DNA of 64,000 bases from Paraburkholderia sp. BL25I1N1 (GTDB lineage Bacteria > Pseudomonadota > Gammaproteobacteria > Burkholderiales > Burkholderiaceae), in NCBI RefSeq assembly GCF_003002025.1, contig NZ_PVZB01000008.1, positions 1 to 64,000 on the forward strand. The letters are read 5' to 3'. This document shows, piece by piece, positions 17,342 through 26,915 of the stretch. The translations under genes were made by a program, and so were the position numbers. The notes beneath the pieces were generated by a model, which worked only from the letters and a program-made list of their open reading frames with translations, had not been told where the DNA came from and searched no databases. Position 1 is the stretch's first letter, and each line of letters begins with the position of its first letter.

Positions 17342-19372
17342 TCACATCCCGACCGCGACGCGCGTGAGGCCGTTGCGCTTCAGATGACGGAAGCGCGCCA
17401 GCGCCCACAACGGGAAGAACTTGCGATAGCCGTGATAGCGCAGATAAAACACGCGCGGGAAACCGGTCGCGGTGAAACGGGTTTCGTCCCACAGGCCGTG
17501 CTCGCGCTGTTCGCGCTCCAGGTAGGCGACGCCGCGCGCCACCGCTTCGTGATTCACCTCGCCGGCCGCCATCAGACCCATCAGAGCCCACGCGGTTTGC
17601 GAGGCCGTGCTCGGCGCGCGCTCGTAGCCGTGGTAGTCGAGCTTGTAGCTCTCGCCGCCCTCGCCCCAACCGCCGTCTTCGTTCTGGATCGACAGGAGCC
17701 ACTGCGCCGCGCGCTTCATGCGCGGGTCGTCGTGTGGCAGGCCGGCAGCGTTCAGCGAACACAGCGCGGTCCACGTGCCATAGATGTAGTTCAAGCCCCA
17801 GCGGCCATACCAGCTACCGTCCGATTCCTGCTCCTTCAGCATGTAGTCGAACGCGCGCTGGGCCGGCTCGCTGTTCTGCGGCAGCTCGCCGAGTTGCGCG
17901 AGCATCGACAGGCAGCGGCCCGAGACGTCCGCAGTCGGCGGATCGAGCAGGGCGCCGTGATCGGAAAACGGAATGTTGTTCAGGTAGTACTGCGTGTTTT
18001 CCGGTTCGAACGCGCCCCAGCCGCCATCGCTGCTCTGCATGCCGACCACCCATTCGCGAGCGCGTGCAATCGCTTCGCGATCGACGTCCGATTGCGTTAC
18101 CGTTGCCGAGCGCTGCATTGCCATGGCGACCACCGCCGTATCGTCGACGTCCGGGTAATGCGCGTTGTTGTACTGGAACGCCCAGCCGCCCGGCCGCACA
18201 TTCGGACGCCGCGAAATCCAGTCGCCGCGCACATCGAGAATCTGCAGCGGACGCAGCCAGGCGAGTCCGCGTTCGGCCGCCTGTTCAGCGTGCGCCTCGC
18301 CGGTTTCGAGCAGCGCATGCGCCGCGAGCGACGTATCCCACACCGGCGACAGACAGGGCTGGCAATATGCTTCGTCATCCTTGATAACGAGCAGCTTGTC
18401 GATCGACTGGCGGGCAATCGCGCGATTCGGATGATCGGCCGGGTAACCGAGCACGTCGTACATCATCACCGAATTCGCCATCGCCGGGAAAATCGCGCCG
18501 AGACCGTCTTCACCGTTCAACCGTTCATCGACGAAAGCCACCGCTTCGCGCACCGCGCGCTCGCGCGTCGCCTTCGGGAACAAACCGTCGACGGCGCGCA
18601 GCAGCACGTCCACGCCACTAAAAAACCGGAACCAGCCGACGTGCTGATGCGGCGCCCGATCGCGCGGACCGGTGTTGACCGGCGCACCGCGAAAGAGCTC
18701 GTCGATGCGCACACGGCGCGGGTTGCGCGCCACCGGCCGCTTCGCATTCAACACGAGCAGCGGCACGATCACCGTACGCGCCCAGTACGACACCTTCGAC
18801 AGATGGAACGGGAACCACATGGGTAACAGCATGATCTCGACGGGCATCATCGGCACCGCGCGCCAAGACACCACGCCGAACAGCGCGAGCAGAATGCGCG
18901 TAAAGACGTTCACGGTTTCGGCGCCGCCGTGGGCGAGAATCGCCTCGCGCGCGCGCACCATGTGCTCGGCGTCGGCCGGATCGCCGATCATCTTCAGTGC
19001 GAAATACGCCTTCACGCTGGCGCTGATGTCGAGCGCGCCGTCGGTAAACAGCGGCCAGCCGCCGTCGGCCAACTGGATGCGGCGCAGATAGCGGGCGATC
19101 TTCTGTTCCAGTTCCACGTTCGGCGTTTCGCCGAGATAGTGGACCAGCAGCACGTATTCGGCGGGAATCGTCGCGTCGGCTTCGAGTTCGTAGACCCAGT
19201 GGCCGTCCGGCTTCTGCGCGGCGAGAATCGCATCGGTGGCGCGTCTGATCGCGGCGTCGAGCGACGCTGCGGGCGCTTCGCCCAAACTAGCCGGCGCGGG
19301 CGCGCTCGGCGCTGCGGGGGCGAAATCGGGCAAGACGGCGTCCAGCGGCTGGGCTTGAGATAAATCGTTCAT
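17342..19372 (-). CDS. shc: Squalene-hopene cyclase
   Basis: The 676-residue enzyme cyclises squalene to hopene and diplopterol at the membrane. The catalytic acid motif DVDD is present (HYPDVDDTAVVAM), and several QW repeats are visible (for example QESDGSWYGRWGLNYIYGTW and QNEDGGWGEGGESY). The N-terminal 40 residues are an Ala/Pro-rich extension. Length fits the family (about 650). The ATG overlaps the hpnE stop (ATGA), showing tight coupling. It is the central enzyme of the hopanoid pathway encoded here. Confidence 0.96.
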   Translation of the reverse strand: MNDLSQAQPLDAVLPDFAPAAPSAPAPASLGEAPAASLDAAIRRATDAILAAQKPDGHWVYELEADATIPAEYVLLVHYLGETPNVELEQKIARYLRRIQLADGGWPLFTDGALDISASVKAYFALKMIGDPADAEHMVRAREAILAHGGAETVNVFTRILLALFGVVSWRAVPMMPVEIMLLPMWFPFHLSKVSYWARTVIVPLLVLNAKRPVARNPRRVRIDELFRGAPVNTGPRDRAPHQHVGWFRFFSGVDVLLRAVDGLFPKATRERAVREAVAFVDERLNGEDGLGAIFPAMANSVMMYDVLGYPADHPNRAIARQSIDKLLVIKDDEAYCQPCLSPVWDTSLAAHALLETGEAHAEQAAERGLAWLRPLQILDVRGDWISRRPNVRPGGWAFQYNNAHYPDVDDTAVVAMAMQRSATVTQSDVDREAIARAREWVVGMQSSDGGWGAFEPENTQYYLNNIPFSDHGALLDPPTADVSGRCLSMLAQLGELPQNSEPAQRAFDYMLKEQESDGSWYGRWGLNYIYGTWTALCSLNAAGLPHDDPRMKRAAQWLLSIQNEDGGWGEGGESYKLDYHGYERAPSTASQTAWALMGLMAAGEVNHEAVARGVAYLEREQREHGLWDETRFTATGFPRVFYLRYHGYRKFFPLWALARFRHLKRNGLTRVAVGM

Positions 19373-20637
19373 CGGCGTTCCATCGGTTCATTCAGCAACG
19401 TATCCGCGGCCTTCTGGCCGGAGCGGATCGCGCCTTCAATCGTCGCGGGCAGGCCGGTAGCCGTCCAGTCGCCCGCGAGCATCAGGTTATTCCAGCGAGT
19501 GCGCGTGCCGGGCCGCCGCGTTTCCTGATCCGGCAGCGCGGCGAAGGTCGCACGTTTTTCCACGACGACTTGCCAGGCCGGCATCGGCGCGACCGGCAAA
19601 CTGGCCGCCTGCGACACTTCGGCCCAGACGGTGGCGGCGAGGGCTTCATGCGGCGTGTCGAGCAGGCGCTCAGCGCCGTTCACGGTCACCGACAAGCGGC
19701 CTTCAAATGCGAACAGCCACTCTGCCGTGCCGTTGAGCAACCCGGTGACCTGCGGCAAACCAAACGGCGGCTCGACCGCGAAATGCACGTTGACGGTCGC
19801 CGCGAAGCGCGTCGGTGCGCGCAATCCTTGCACGAGGGTCTGCGCGATGTCCGGCGGCACCGCCAGAATTACGGCATGGTTCGCGTCGAGCGTGACGCTT
19901 TCGTCGGCGAAATGCAGCGTTTGCACGCGGCGGTTGTCGGCGGCAAAGACGATTCCGTCAAGGCGTGAACCCAGCCTGATCGCCGCGCCGCCATGTTGCA
20001 GCAGACGCAACGCCGGATCGACGAACGCGCTGCCCAGCCCGTTGCGCGCCACTAGCGGCCGGCACGCGAGGCCGCCGGCAAGCAGGGCTTCGCGCACCAT
20101 GGCGCCCGTCAGTTCCGCCGACGCATCGCGCGGCTCGACGTTCAGCATCGCGTGAAACAGCGGCCGCAGCAGACGGTCCCACAACGGACCGTTGCAACGC
20201 ATGGTCTGGGCGACGCTGCGTCCTGGTCTCGCCAACAGAAGCGGCGCGAGCGCCAGATAATCGCCCGGCCCGGTGTTAGGTACGCGCGCGTTCGGGTCGA
20301 AGACCCACCATGGCAGATGTCCCGGCGACAGGCGCACGGTCCAGCGCGCCCGCGTGGCCAGATCCACGAACGGATACTCGGGCTGGGACGGGCCGACCAG
20401 TTCGTCGGCGGCGCCGATCGCCCGCGCGTAGTTGAGCGTCGCGGCATTGCCCGACACCACCATGTGGTTGCCGGTGTCGAGCGTCGAGCCCAGCTTGGCA
20501 TCGTAGTACGAACGGCAACGGCCGCCCGCCTGAGCAGCCGCTTCATGCAGCACGACGTGCGCGCCGCGCCGCTGCAGCTGCACTGCGGCGGCCAGGCCGG
20601 CAAGGCCTGCGCCGACCACATGTACGAGCTTTCGCAT
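19369..20637 (-). CDS. hpnE: HpnE, hydroxysqualene dehydroxylase
   Basis: A 422-residue FAD-dependent amine-oxidase-type enzyme that reduces hydroxysqualene to squalene. The N-terminal dinucleotide-binding motif is VVGAGLAGLAAAVQLQRRGAHVVLHEA, followed by AGGRCRSYYD, and the C-terminal FAD contact is LMLAGDWTATGLPATIEGA. The frame is open upstream to 20787, but the ATG at 20637 gives the normal N terminus and lies four bases after the hpnD stop. Confidence 0.92.
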   Translation of the reverse strand: MRKLVHVVGAGLAGLAAAVQLQRRGAHVVLHEAAAQAGGRCRSYYDAKLGSTLDTGNHMVVSGNAATLNYARAIGAADELVGPSQPEYPFVDLATRARWTVRLSPGHLPWWVFDPNARVPNTGPGDYLALAPLLLARPGRSVAQTMRCNGPLWDRLLRPLFHAMLNVEPRDASAELTGAMVREALLAGGLACRPLVARNGLGSAFVDPALRLLQHGGAAIRLGSRLDGIVFAADNRRVQTLHFADESVTLDANHAVILAVPPDIAQTLVQGLRAPTRFAATVNVHFAVEPPFGLPQVTGLLNGTAEWLFAFEGRLSVTVNGAERLLDTPHEALAATVWAEVSQAASLPVAPMPAWQVVVEKRATFAALPDQETRRPGTRTRWNNLMLAGDWTATGLPATIEGAIRSGQKAADTLLNEPMERR

Positions 20638-20641
20638 CAGT

Positions 20642-21490
20642 TCAGAAGAGCGCGTAACGCGCGACGATCCACAGCATGCGGAGCTTCGGCTTGCTGACCT
20701 TCGTGCGCGGAATGTCGAAGCCGCGTTCCAGCGTCCGTTCGAGCAGCAGGCGATACACGCCCGACATGATGCGCGGCGCGCGCACATGGTTGCGCGGCTC
20801 GCGGTCCATGATCGCGTCGGAGGCGGCGAAGTGCTCCTTGGCCCGCTCGGCGAGCGTGGCGCACACGCGCGGCAGCGACGGGTCGTCGGCGATCTGCGTG
20901 GGATTCGTCACGGCGATGCCTTCGCGCGCCAGCAATTCGTGCGGCAGATAGCAGCGGTTGATGCCGGCGTCTTCGTCGATATCGCGCAGGATGTTGGTGA
21001 GCTGCAGCGCGCGGCCCAGATGATGCGCGAGCAAACGGCCGGGCTCTTCCTGCATCCCGAATATCCTCACCGATAGACGGCCCGCCGCGCTGGCGACGCG
21101 GTCGCAATAGAGGTCGAGCGTCGCTTCATCGGGGGCGCAGATGTCTTCGGCGGCGTCCATCGCCATGCCGTCGATCATCGCGTGGAAATCTTCGCGCTGC
21201 AGGTGAAACGTGTGAATGTGCCGCGTGAGCGCGCGCAGCGAAGCGCGCGGCGCGCCGGCGTAGCACGCGTCGATATCGGCCCGCCAACGCTCGAGCGCGG
21301 CGGCGCGTTCGGCGCGCGGCAGGTCGCTGTCGGCGATATCGTCGACGGCGCGGCAGAAAGCGTAGACCTGATACATCGCATCGCGCTGCGCGGCCGGCAG
21401 GATGCGCATGGCGAGATAGAACGAGCTGCCGGATGTGGCGGCAGCGGCGTCGATTTCTGTATCGTCCACGACAAGATTGGAAACAGCCAA
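20642..21490 (-). CDS. hpnD: HpnD, presqualene diphosphate synthase
   Basis: A 282-residue squalene/phytoene synthase-fold enzyme that condenses two farnesyl diphosphates. Both Asp-rich motifs are present: AVDDIADSD early and LTNILRDIDEDAGINRCYLP later, with the substrate motif YCDRVASAAGRLSVRIFG. No ATG is near the expected start; TTG at 21490 has a GGAG site six bases upstream and gives a normal N terminus (MAVSNLVVDD). It is the first gene of the hpnD-hpnE-shc-hpnG operon, and the 277 bases upstream should hold its promoter. Confidence 0.9.
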   Translation of the reverse strand: MAVSNLVVDDTEIDAAAATSGSSFYLAMRILPAAQRDAMYQVYAFCRAVDDIADSDLPRAERAAALERWRADIDACYAGAPRASLRALTRHIHTFHLQREDFHAMIDGMAMDAAEDICAPDEATLDLYCDRVASAAGRLSVRIFGMQEEPGRLLAHHLGRALQLTNILRDIDEDAGINRCYLPHELLAREGIAVTNPTQIADDPSLPRVCATLAERAKEHFAASDAIMDREPRNHVRAPRIMSGVYRLLLERTLERGFDIPRTKVSKPKLRMLWIVARYALF

Positions 21491-21767
21491 GACGATCTCC
21501 GCTGGAGGCGCCCGCTGAAAGGCGTTCAAGAAGTTTGATGGCCACCCGCAGGGCTGGCGGCACGCGCGCGCGGACACGCGCGAAACGCCCGGCTGGGAGG
21601 CCGGAAACGGCGAAAAGTATATCAACGTTTGTGAGATGCCGCAGTTTCGTCGGCGGATATGGGGCCCGAAGGAAGCCTGGAGGCGGTGGGGCGGTGCGTC
21701 AGGCGGCTTGCAGCGCGGCCTGAAACGCGCCTCGTACGAGGTGCGAGGCCACTGCCGTGCGAGGTTG

Positions 21768-22706
21768 TCACACGAACGCGACCGAGCGGTTGCGACCTTG
21801 CCGCTTCGCGCTGTAGAGCGCGGCGTCGGCTTCGTTGATGAGCACATCGTACGACGACACGCCGACCCGCGCCGACGCACCGCCGACGCTCGCCGTCACC
21901 GGCACGCTGGTGCCCTGCACTTCGACCGGTGTGTCGGCGATCGTGCAGCGAATCTTTTCGGCGACGCGCATCGCGTCGTCGAGCGGCGTGCACGGCAGCA
22001 GCAACGCGAATTCCTCGCCGCCGAAGCGCCCGAAGGTATCCTGCGCCCGCACCACTTCGGCGACGCGCTGCGCCATCACGCGCAACACCGTGTCGCCGAC
22101 ACCGTGGCCGAACTGGTCGTTGATTTTCTTGAAGTGGTCGAGATCGAACAGCAGCACCGACATATCGCCGCCGTAGCGCTGCCAGCGCGTGTATTCGTCG
22201 TGCAGGCGCGCTTCGAAGAAACGGCGGTTGGCTATGCCCGTGAGGCCGTCGCGATCGGCATATTCCTGCAGCTTCGCAACCGCCTCCTCGCGTTCGCGCT
22301 GCACGATGCTCACGTGCGTGACGTCGGAAATGGTCACGCACACGGCCACCACTTCGCGCTCACGCATGAGCGGCATGAAGGTGCAGTCCTGCTGCATGAA
22401 ATCGACGCCGCCGGTAATCGGCCGATCGTGATCGAACTTGAAAAGATACGGGCGCTGTTCCCACGAACTGAATGCAAAGCTGCCGAGTTGAAACACGCTT
22501 TCGATCTTGCGCGACAGCCACACGCGCGGCAGTTCCGGAAAATGCGTGAAGAGCGACTTGCCGACTACCTGATCCGGCGTCAGTCCGCTGTGATCCTGCA
22601 TGAAGCGATTCCACATGAGCACGTTCATGTCGCGGTCCAACACGAAGATGCCGAAGCCGACACGTTCGACCACCAGATCGCTCAACGATTCCATAGGCGC
22701 GTTCAT
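21768..22706 (-). CDS. PAS-GGDEF diguanylate cyclase
   Basis: A 312-residue cytoplasmic protein. Residues about 5-125 are a PAS-like sensor (VVERVGFGIFVLDRDMNVLMWN), then a short coiled coil, then a GGDEF domain with the intact active motif GRFGGEEFALLLP and DRDGLTGIANRRFFE. An intact GGEEF predicts synthesis of cyclic di-GMP. No clear RxxD inhibitory site lies five residues upstream of GGEEF. Its ATG overlaps the CheC-like stop by four bases, so it is translationally coupled to the upstream signalling genes. Confidence 0.92.
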   Translation of the reverse strand: MNAPMESLSDLVVERVGFGIFVLDRDMNVLMWNRFMQDHSGLTPDQVVGKSLFTHFPELPRVWLSRKIESVFQLGSFAFSSWEQRPYLFKFDHDRPITGGVDFMQQDCTFMPLMREREVVAVCVTISDVTHVSIVQREREEAVAKLQEYADRDGLTGIANRRFFEARLHDEYTRWQRYGGDMSVLLFDLDHFKKINDQFGHGVGDTVLRVMAQRVAEVVRAQDTFGRFGGEEFALLLPCTPLDDAMRVAEKIRCTIADTPVEVQGTSVPVTASVGGASARVGVSSYDVLINEADAALYSAKRQGRNRSVAFV

Positions 22707-23326
22707 AGGCTCGACAGCAGCGCGTCGAGCGCGCTGTTCATGTGGCGAATCGATTCCTCGGCCATCAGCATGACGAGGTGCGCGCGGAAACTATGGTCTT
22801 CGAGCGCGAAATTCACTTCGACCAGCAAGGCCACTTCCCACTGCAGCACGCCCGGCTGAAAGACTTCGTCGAGCGTCATGGCTTCGCCGAGCAGACCCGG
22901 CGCGGAGAAGACCGGCGTGCGGCCGAGCTGGTCCAGAATGCACGACACGCAGGCGCCGGTCAGCACGTTGGCCACGTCGAACACCAGTTCGGTCTGGCTC
23001 ACCGCCTCGTAAGCCGAGCGCGAATACGGATCGCTGACGAGTGCGCACAGTTGCTCGACGCTGTCGCTGCGGCAGATCACCAGTGCCTCGCCCTTGATAT
23101 CGGAGCGGAAACCCTGACGCACCGCGCTCACCGTGTCCTTGATCCCGGTCATCTCCCGCAGCGTCTGCGCCGCCTCGCTGACCGCCACCACCTTCACGCG
23201 CGGCACCGACAATTCGATGAATGCATCGAGGAGTCCCGCCAGACGCGTCGCGGCCTGGCCCATCGCCAGATTGGCGACCTCCTGCAGCGCGTCGCGCTGA
23301 TCTTCGTTGAGGACTGGCTCAGCCAT
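22703..23326 (-). CDS. CheC-family phosphatase-like protein
   Basis: A 207-residue CheC/CheX/FliY-type protein. The first phosphatase motif fits D-x3-E-x2-N-x22-P exactly (D12, E16, N19, P42). A second copy in FDVANVLTGAC has E and D exchanged but keeps N and the Pro 23 residues later. CheC proteins dephosphorylate CheY-P. Here it is encoded directly after a CheY-like receiver (8-base overlap) and before a diguanylate cyclase, so it probably tunes that receiver rather than the flagellar motor (inference). Confidence 0.82.
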   Translation of the reverse strand: MAEPVLNEDQRDALQEVANLAMGQAATRLAGLLDAFIELSVPRVKVVAVSEAAQTLREMTGIKDTVSAVRQGFRSDIKGEALVICRSDSVEQLCALVSDPYSRSAYEAVSQTELVFDVANVLTGACVSCILDQLGRTPVFSAPGLLGEAMTLDEVFQPGVLQWEVALLVEVNFALEDHSFRAHLVMLMAEESIRHMNSALDALLSSL

Positions 23327-23687
23327 GCAACCCGTACTCCTTGAGGATGGGTAGTAGCGCCTCCGGCGTCACGGGCTTCGCGATGAACGCCGCGGCGCCG
23401 AGCGCGCGCACGCGCGACTGGGCCATCGGCTGAACATCGGCGGAGACGACGATGACGAAGGTGTTCAGATCCTCGTGTTGCAGCGCTTCCAGCACCTGAT
23501 AGCCGGTCATGTCCGGCATGGTCAGGTCGAGGAACATCACCGACGCCTTGCCCTCGCGATACAGAGCGAGCGCCTCGCGCCCGTTCGACGCGTAAGACAC
23601 ATCGACGTCCCAGCCCGGCGGCAATGCCTTGGTGAGCACTTTGCGGGCAAGCAATGAATCATCGGCGATCACAATAGGCAAAGGCAT
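23319..23687 (-). CDS. Single-domain CheY-like response regulator
   Basis: A 122-residue receiver domain without output domain: acidic pocket in IVIADDSLLARK, phospho-acceptor Asp in VMFLDLTMPDMTG, and the conserved Lys in FIAKPVTPEAL. The ATG at 23687 starts at the normal domain boundary but has no clear ribosome-binding site; the frame stays open upstream. It overlaps the CheC-like gene by eight bases and heads the receiver-CheC-GGDEF operon. The partner kinase could be the hybrid kinase encoded divergently at 24399, but that is only positional. Confidence 0.85.
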   Translation of the reverse strand: MPLPIVIADDSLLARKVLTKALPPGWDVDVSYASNGREALALYREGKASVMFLDLTMPDMTGYQVLEALQHEDLNTFVIVVSADVQPMAQSRVRALGAAAFIAKPVTPEALLPILKEYGLHG

Positions 23688-24398
23688 GGGCGGGTCGAAA
23701 AGCGGAATTAGCTCATTCGCGTTAACGGCGGATCGAGGCGGATTCTTTAGCGCGATGTCTGTCGGCCGGCGGCAAAGCGGGCTGAAGCTTGCTGAAATGC
23801 GGATTGCAGGCGAGCGGGGAGCGCCCGCGGCGCGGCGCGGTGGACGGAACCGGCGGGCACGCCTGAAAGCGTACGCGCACGGTGGACGACGGCGATGACC
23901 GGCATGTTCGAAGCCTACCCCGTAGATGAATCCGCGCGGCTTCGTGGATCGGGCTGGTCCCTTGCCGCGCATGTGATTCCGCGAACGCCTTCCGCCACGC
24001 GTGGTACGCATGGTTTGGCTGGGTGCCCTCGCGGCAGATGCGTCCGAACATGGCGGACGCATTTTTATCATGGCGCTGATTCTCGAAGCAAAACGGCGGA
24101 AAGGCAACTCGCCAATTCCACTTTCATTAAAGAGATTTTCTCATTAAATTCTATTTATGAAAATATTTTGGTAGATTCAGAAGGAATTTCCAGTTTCCAT
24201 GCCTTTGTGTACGTTTGCGCTTCTCGATTCGTCGCTGTTTTAAAGCAGACAAATAAGCGGCGGGTCGCTGGCAGCTGAAAGCGTCCGCGCGCCAGTCCGT
24301 TTGCCGCGGGTAGCTTCTACTGCCGCTCCGTGTCTATCCTTCTCGTATGATGCTGACTCCCGGCCTCTGCGTCCCGAACGACCTTCGCTTTAACGACA
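23688..24398. other. Intergenic region with a low-GC stretch
   Basis: About 710 bases between the divergent response regulator and hybrid kinase. No supported gene. Bases about 24060-24290 are clearly richer in A and T than the surroundings (for example the stretch around 24125-24175) and stand out in this GC-rich window. They may hold promoters bound by an H-NS-type silencer, but no specific site is identified. Confidence 0.4.
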
Positions 24399-26690
24399 AT
24401 GACACCAGACCGGTTCGAACCGCCGCCCGCGAGCCGCCTTGCCGCCAGCCGGCAGGACGAGGCGTTGTTCCCCGCCGTGCCGGAACAGAACTTCCATGTG
24501 CGGCGCATTACGCTGATCGCGCTGTTGATCGTGGCGATCGTCCTGCCGTGCGTGTACGTCGCGGCCATGGCTATTAGCGATTTGCGCACGCGCGATGCCG
24601 ACGCCACCGACATGACGCTGCGCACCGTGCGGATCGCCGAAGAACACGCGCTGAAAGTGTTCGACATGAACGAGACGCTCGATGCGCGCATCGTCGATCT
24701 GACCGAGGGGCTCGACGACGACGGCATTCGGGCCCGCGAAGCCGCCATTCACGAGAAGCTGCGCGTCATGGGCGGCGGCTATCCGCAAGTGGCGGCCGTG
24801 TCGATCTTCGGGCGCGACGGCGCCTTGCTTGCCAGCAGCCGCTACCTGCCGTCGCCGGCCATCTCGGTTGGCGAGCGTGAGGATTTCGTCGGCATTCGCG
24901 ACGGCAAGAACCTCGAGCACGTGTCGAAGGTCATGACTGGGCACGTGGCCGGCGAGCAGGTGTTCAACATGGGCGTCGAACGGCCCGGCGCCGACGGCTC
25001 GTTCGCCGGCGTGGTTTCGGTCGCGCTGCGGCCGAGCTATTTCGACGCGTTTTACCGCGAACTGCTCGGCGGCACCGGCAGCAGCAACGGCACGCCGATG
25101 ACCATGAGCCTCGTGCGCGCGGACGGTTCGATCCTCGCGCACTATCCGCGCACGCCGCGCGAGCCGACCGCCATGGCGCCGCACACGCCCTTCGCCGAAG
25201 CCCTCGCGCAGGGGCGACGGGCCGGCGTAGTGCGCATGCATTCGAATGTCGACGGCGAAGATCTGATCCTCGCGTTCCGCCACGTCGGTTCGTATCCCGT
25301 GTACGTGGTGTGCGGCTATCGCGCCTCGGCGATCTGGGCTGCGTGGTACCGGCACCTCGGCGTGCTGATCCTGTCGATGTTCTCGCCGTCCATCGCGTTG
25401 TGGTGCGTGATCTGGCTGTCGCTGCGCCGCCTCGGCGCCGAACAGGAAGCGTGGGAACGCTGGCAGGCCGAAGCGTCCATGCGCCGCTCGATCGAATCCG
25501 CGTATCGTCAGTCGCGCAAGATGGAAGCGCTGGGCACGCTGGTCGGCAGCGTCGCGCACGACTTCAACAATCTGCTGATGATCCTGTCGGCCAATGTGCA
25601 GATCGCGCGGCGGCGCGGCATAACGGGTCTGGACCGCGAATTGTCGGCAATGGAGCGGGCGCTCAAGAGCGGTCAGTCGCTTACGCGGCAATTGCTCGGC
25701 GTGGCGCGCAAGCAGCCTTTACGCAACGAGACGCTGTCGCTCGAACGCTGGCTGCCGGCGTGCCGCGATCTGCTGCGCGCCTCGCTCGGCGCGAAGGTGT
25801 CGCTGGTGATCGATATCGGCGTCGAGATCTGGCCGATGCGCGTCGACGTCGCCGAACTGGAGCTTGCGCTCATCAACGTTGCGGTGAACGCGCGCGACGC
25901 CATGCCTAACGGCGGGCGCTTCACCGTGCGCGCGACCAATATCCATTTCCGGCACGAAGACGGCTTTCCGCTGACGGGCGACTTCGTGCAACTGTCGCTC
26001 GAAGATACCGGCGCGGGCATGGCGCCCGAAGTGCTCGCCCGCGCCTTCGAACCGCTGTTCACGACCAAGCCGAAAGGCATGGGCACGGGCCTCGGCTTGC
26101 CGCAGGTTTTCGCGTTCTGCGAGCGCTCCGGCGGCCTTGCCGCAATCGACAGCGCAGTCGGCGCGGGCACGTCCGTGCGTCTCTATCTGCCGCGAGCCAC
26201 AGCCGAGCCGGAGGTCGACGGACCGCCGGACTCCGGCGCCGAGGAGAACGGCGCGCCGCCGGGCTTGCGCATTCTGCTGGTCGAGGACAACGAGGAAGTG
26301 GCCGCCGGCACCGAAGCCCTGCTGCAGATGATGGGCCATCAGGTGACGTGCGTGTTCAACGCCGACGCCGCGCTGCGCCTCTTCGACGACGCCCACGCGC
26401 GGCGAGCGCGCACCGGCGAACCGCTGCCGTTCGATCTGGTGCTGTCCGACATCCATATGCCCGGCACCCTGAACGGCATCGATCTGGCTGAGGCGGTGCT
26501 CGCATTCGACACCAAACTGCCGGTCATTCTGGTGACGGGCTACGCCGAAGAACTCGACCGGGCGCGCCACGTCGATTTGCGGGTGCTTTCCAAGCCTTTC
26601 GATATCGGTTTGCTGGAAGAACTCCTGCAAACGATCCAGCGCGATCTGACGCAAACGGGCGCCGACCCGGCGGCGCATCCGGCGGAGTAA
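24399..26690 (+). CDS. Hybrid sensor histidine kinase with cache-type sensor and receiver
   Basis: A 763-residue membrane kinase. One membrane helix at about 35-60, a periplasmic double-cache-like sensor about 65-300, and a second membrane helix about 315-340. Then comes a HisKA domain with the phospho-accepting His in GSVAHDFNNLLM, an HATPase domain (N box INVAVNARDAMPNGG, G box GMGTGLGLPQV), and a C-terminal receiver with Asp in LVLSDIHMPG and Lys in LSKPFD. The F-N-N-L H-box is typical of soluble-ligand hybrid kinases. The ligand and the final output regulator are unknown. Confidence 0.92.
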   Translation: MTPDRFEPPPASRLAASRQDEALFPAVPEQNFHVRRITLIALLIVAIVLPCVYVAAMAISDLRTRDADATDMTLRTVRIAEEHALKVFDMNETLDARIVDLTEGLDDDGIRAREAAIHEKLRVMGGGYPQVAAVSIFGRDGALLASSRYLPSPAISVGEREDFVGIRDGKNLEHVSKVMTGHVAGEQVFNMGVERPGADGSFAGVVSVALRPSYFDAFYRELLGGTGSSNGTPMTMSLVRADGSILAHYPRTPREPTAMAPHTPFAEALAQGRRAGVVRMHSNVDGEDLILAFRHVGSYPVYVVCGYRASAIWAAWYRHLGVLILSMFSPSIALWCVIWLSLRRLGAEQEAWERWQAEASMRRSIESAYRQSRKMEALGTLVGSVAHDFNNLLMILSANVQIARRRGITGLDRELSAMERALKSGQSLTRQLLGVARKQPLRNETLSLERWLPACRDLLRASLGAKVSLVIDIGVEIWPMRVDVAELELALINVAVNARDAMPNGGRFTVRATNIHFRHEDGFPLTGDFVQLSLEDTGAGMAPEVLARAFEPLFTTKPKGMGTGLGLPQVFAFCERSGGLAAIDSAVGAGTSVRLYLPRATAEPEVDGPPDSGAEENGAPPGLRILLVEDNEEVAAGTEALLQMMGHQVTCVFNADAALRLFDDAHARRARTGEPLPFDLVLSDIHMPGTLNGIDLAEAVLAFDTKLPVILVTGYAEELDRARHVDLRVLSKPFDIGLLEELLQTIQRDLTQTGADPAAHPAE

Positions 26691-26915
26691 GGCCGGCGCT
26701 GGCGAGCGCGGGACGAAGTCTTACATTTACCGGTGGTTGTAAAAGCGCGGCGCGCTTACGCCACGCTTTCTGTGCCGGCGCCGCGCACGAGTAGGCGCCA
26801 GCGGGCGCGCAGGCCCGCCGCACGCGGCCCGGCATGATCGTTGCGGCGAAATAGGGCATGGAGGGCGGCGCGCCAATGCGTCGTCCGTTGTGCCTAAATA
26901 CGTCGGGAGACAGCC

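Noticed and set aside
23895-24278. 127-residue open frame in the AT-rich intergenic region
   Set aside because: It crosses from GC-rich to AT-rich DNA with a sharp change in composition and shows no domain or ribosome-binding site.
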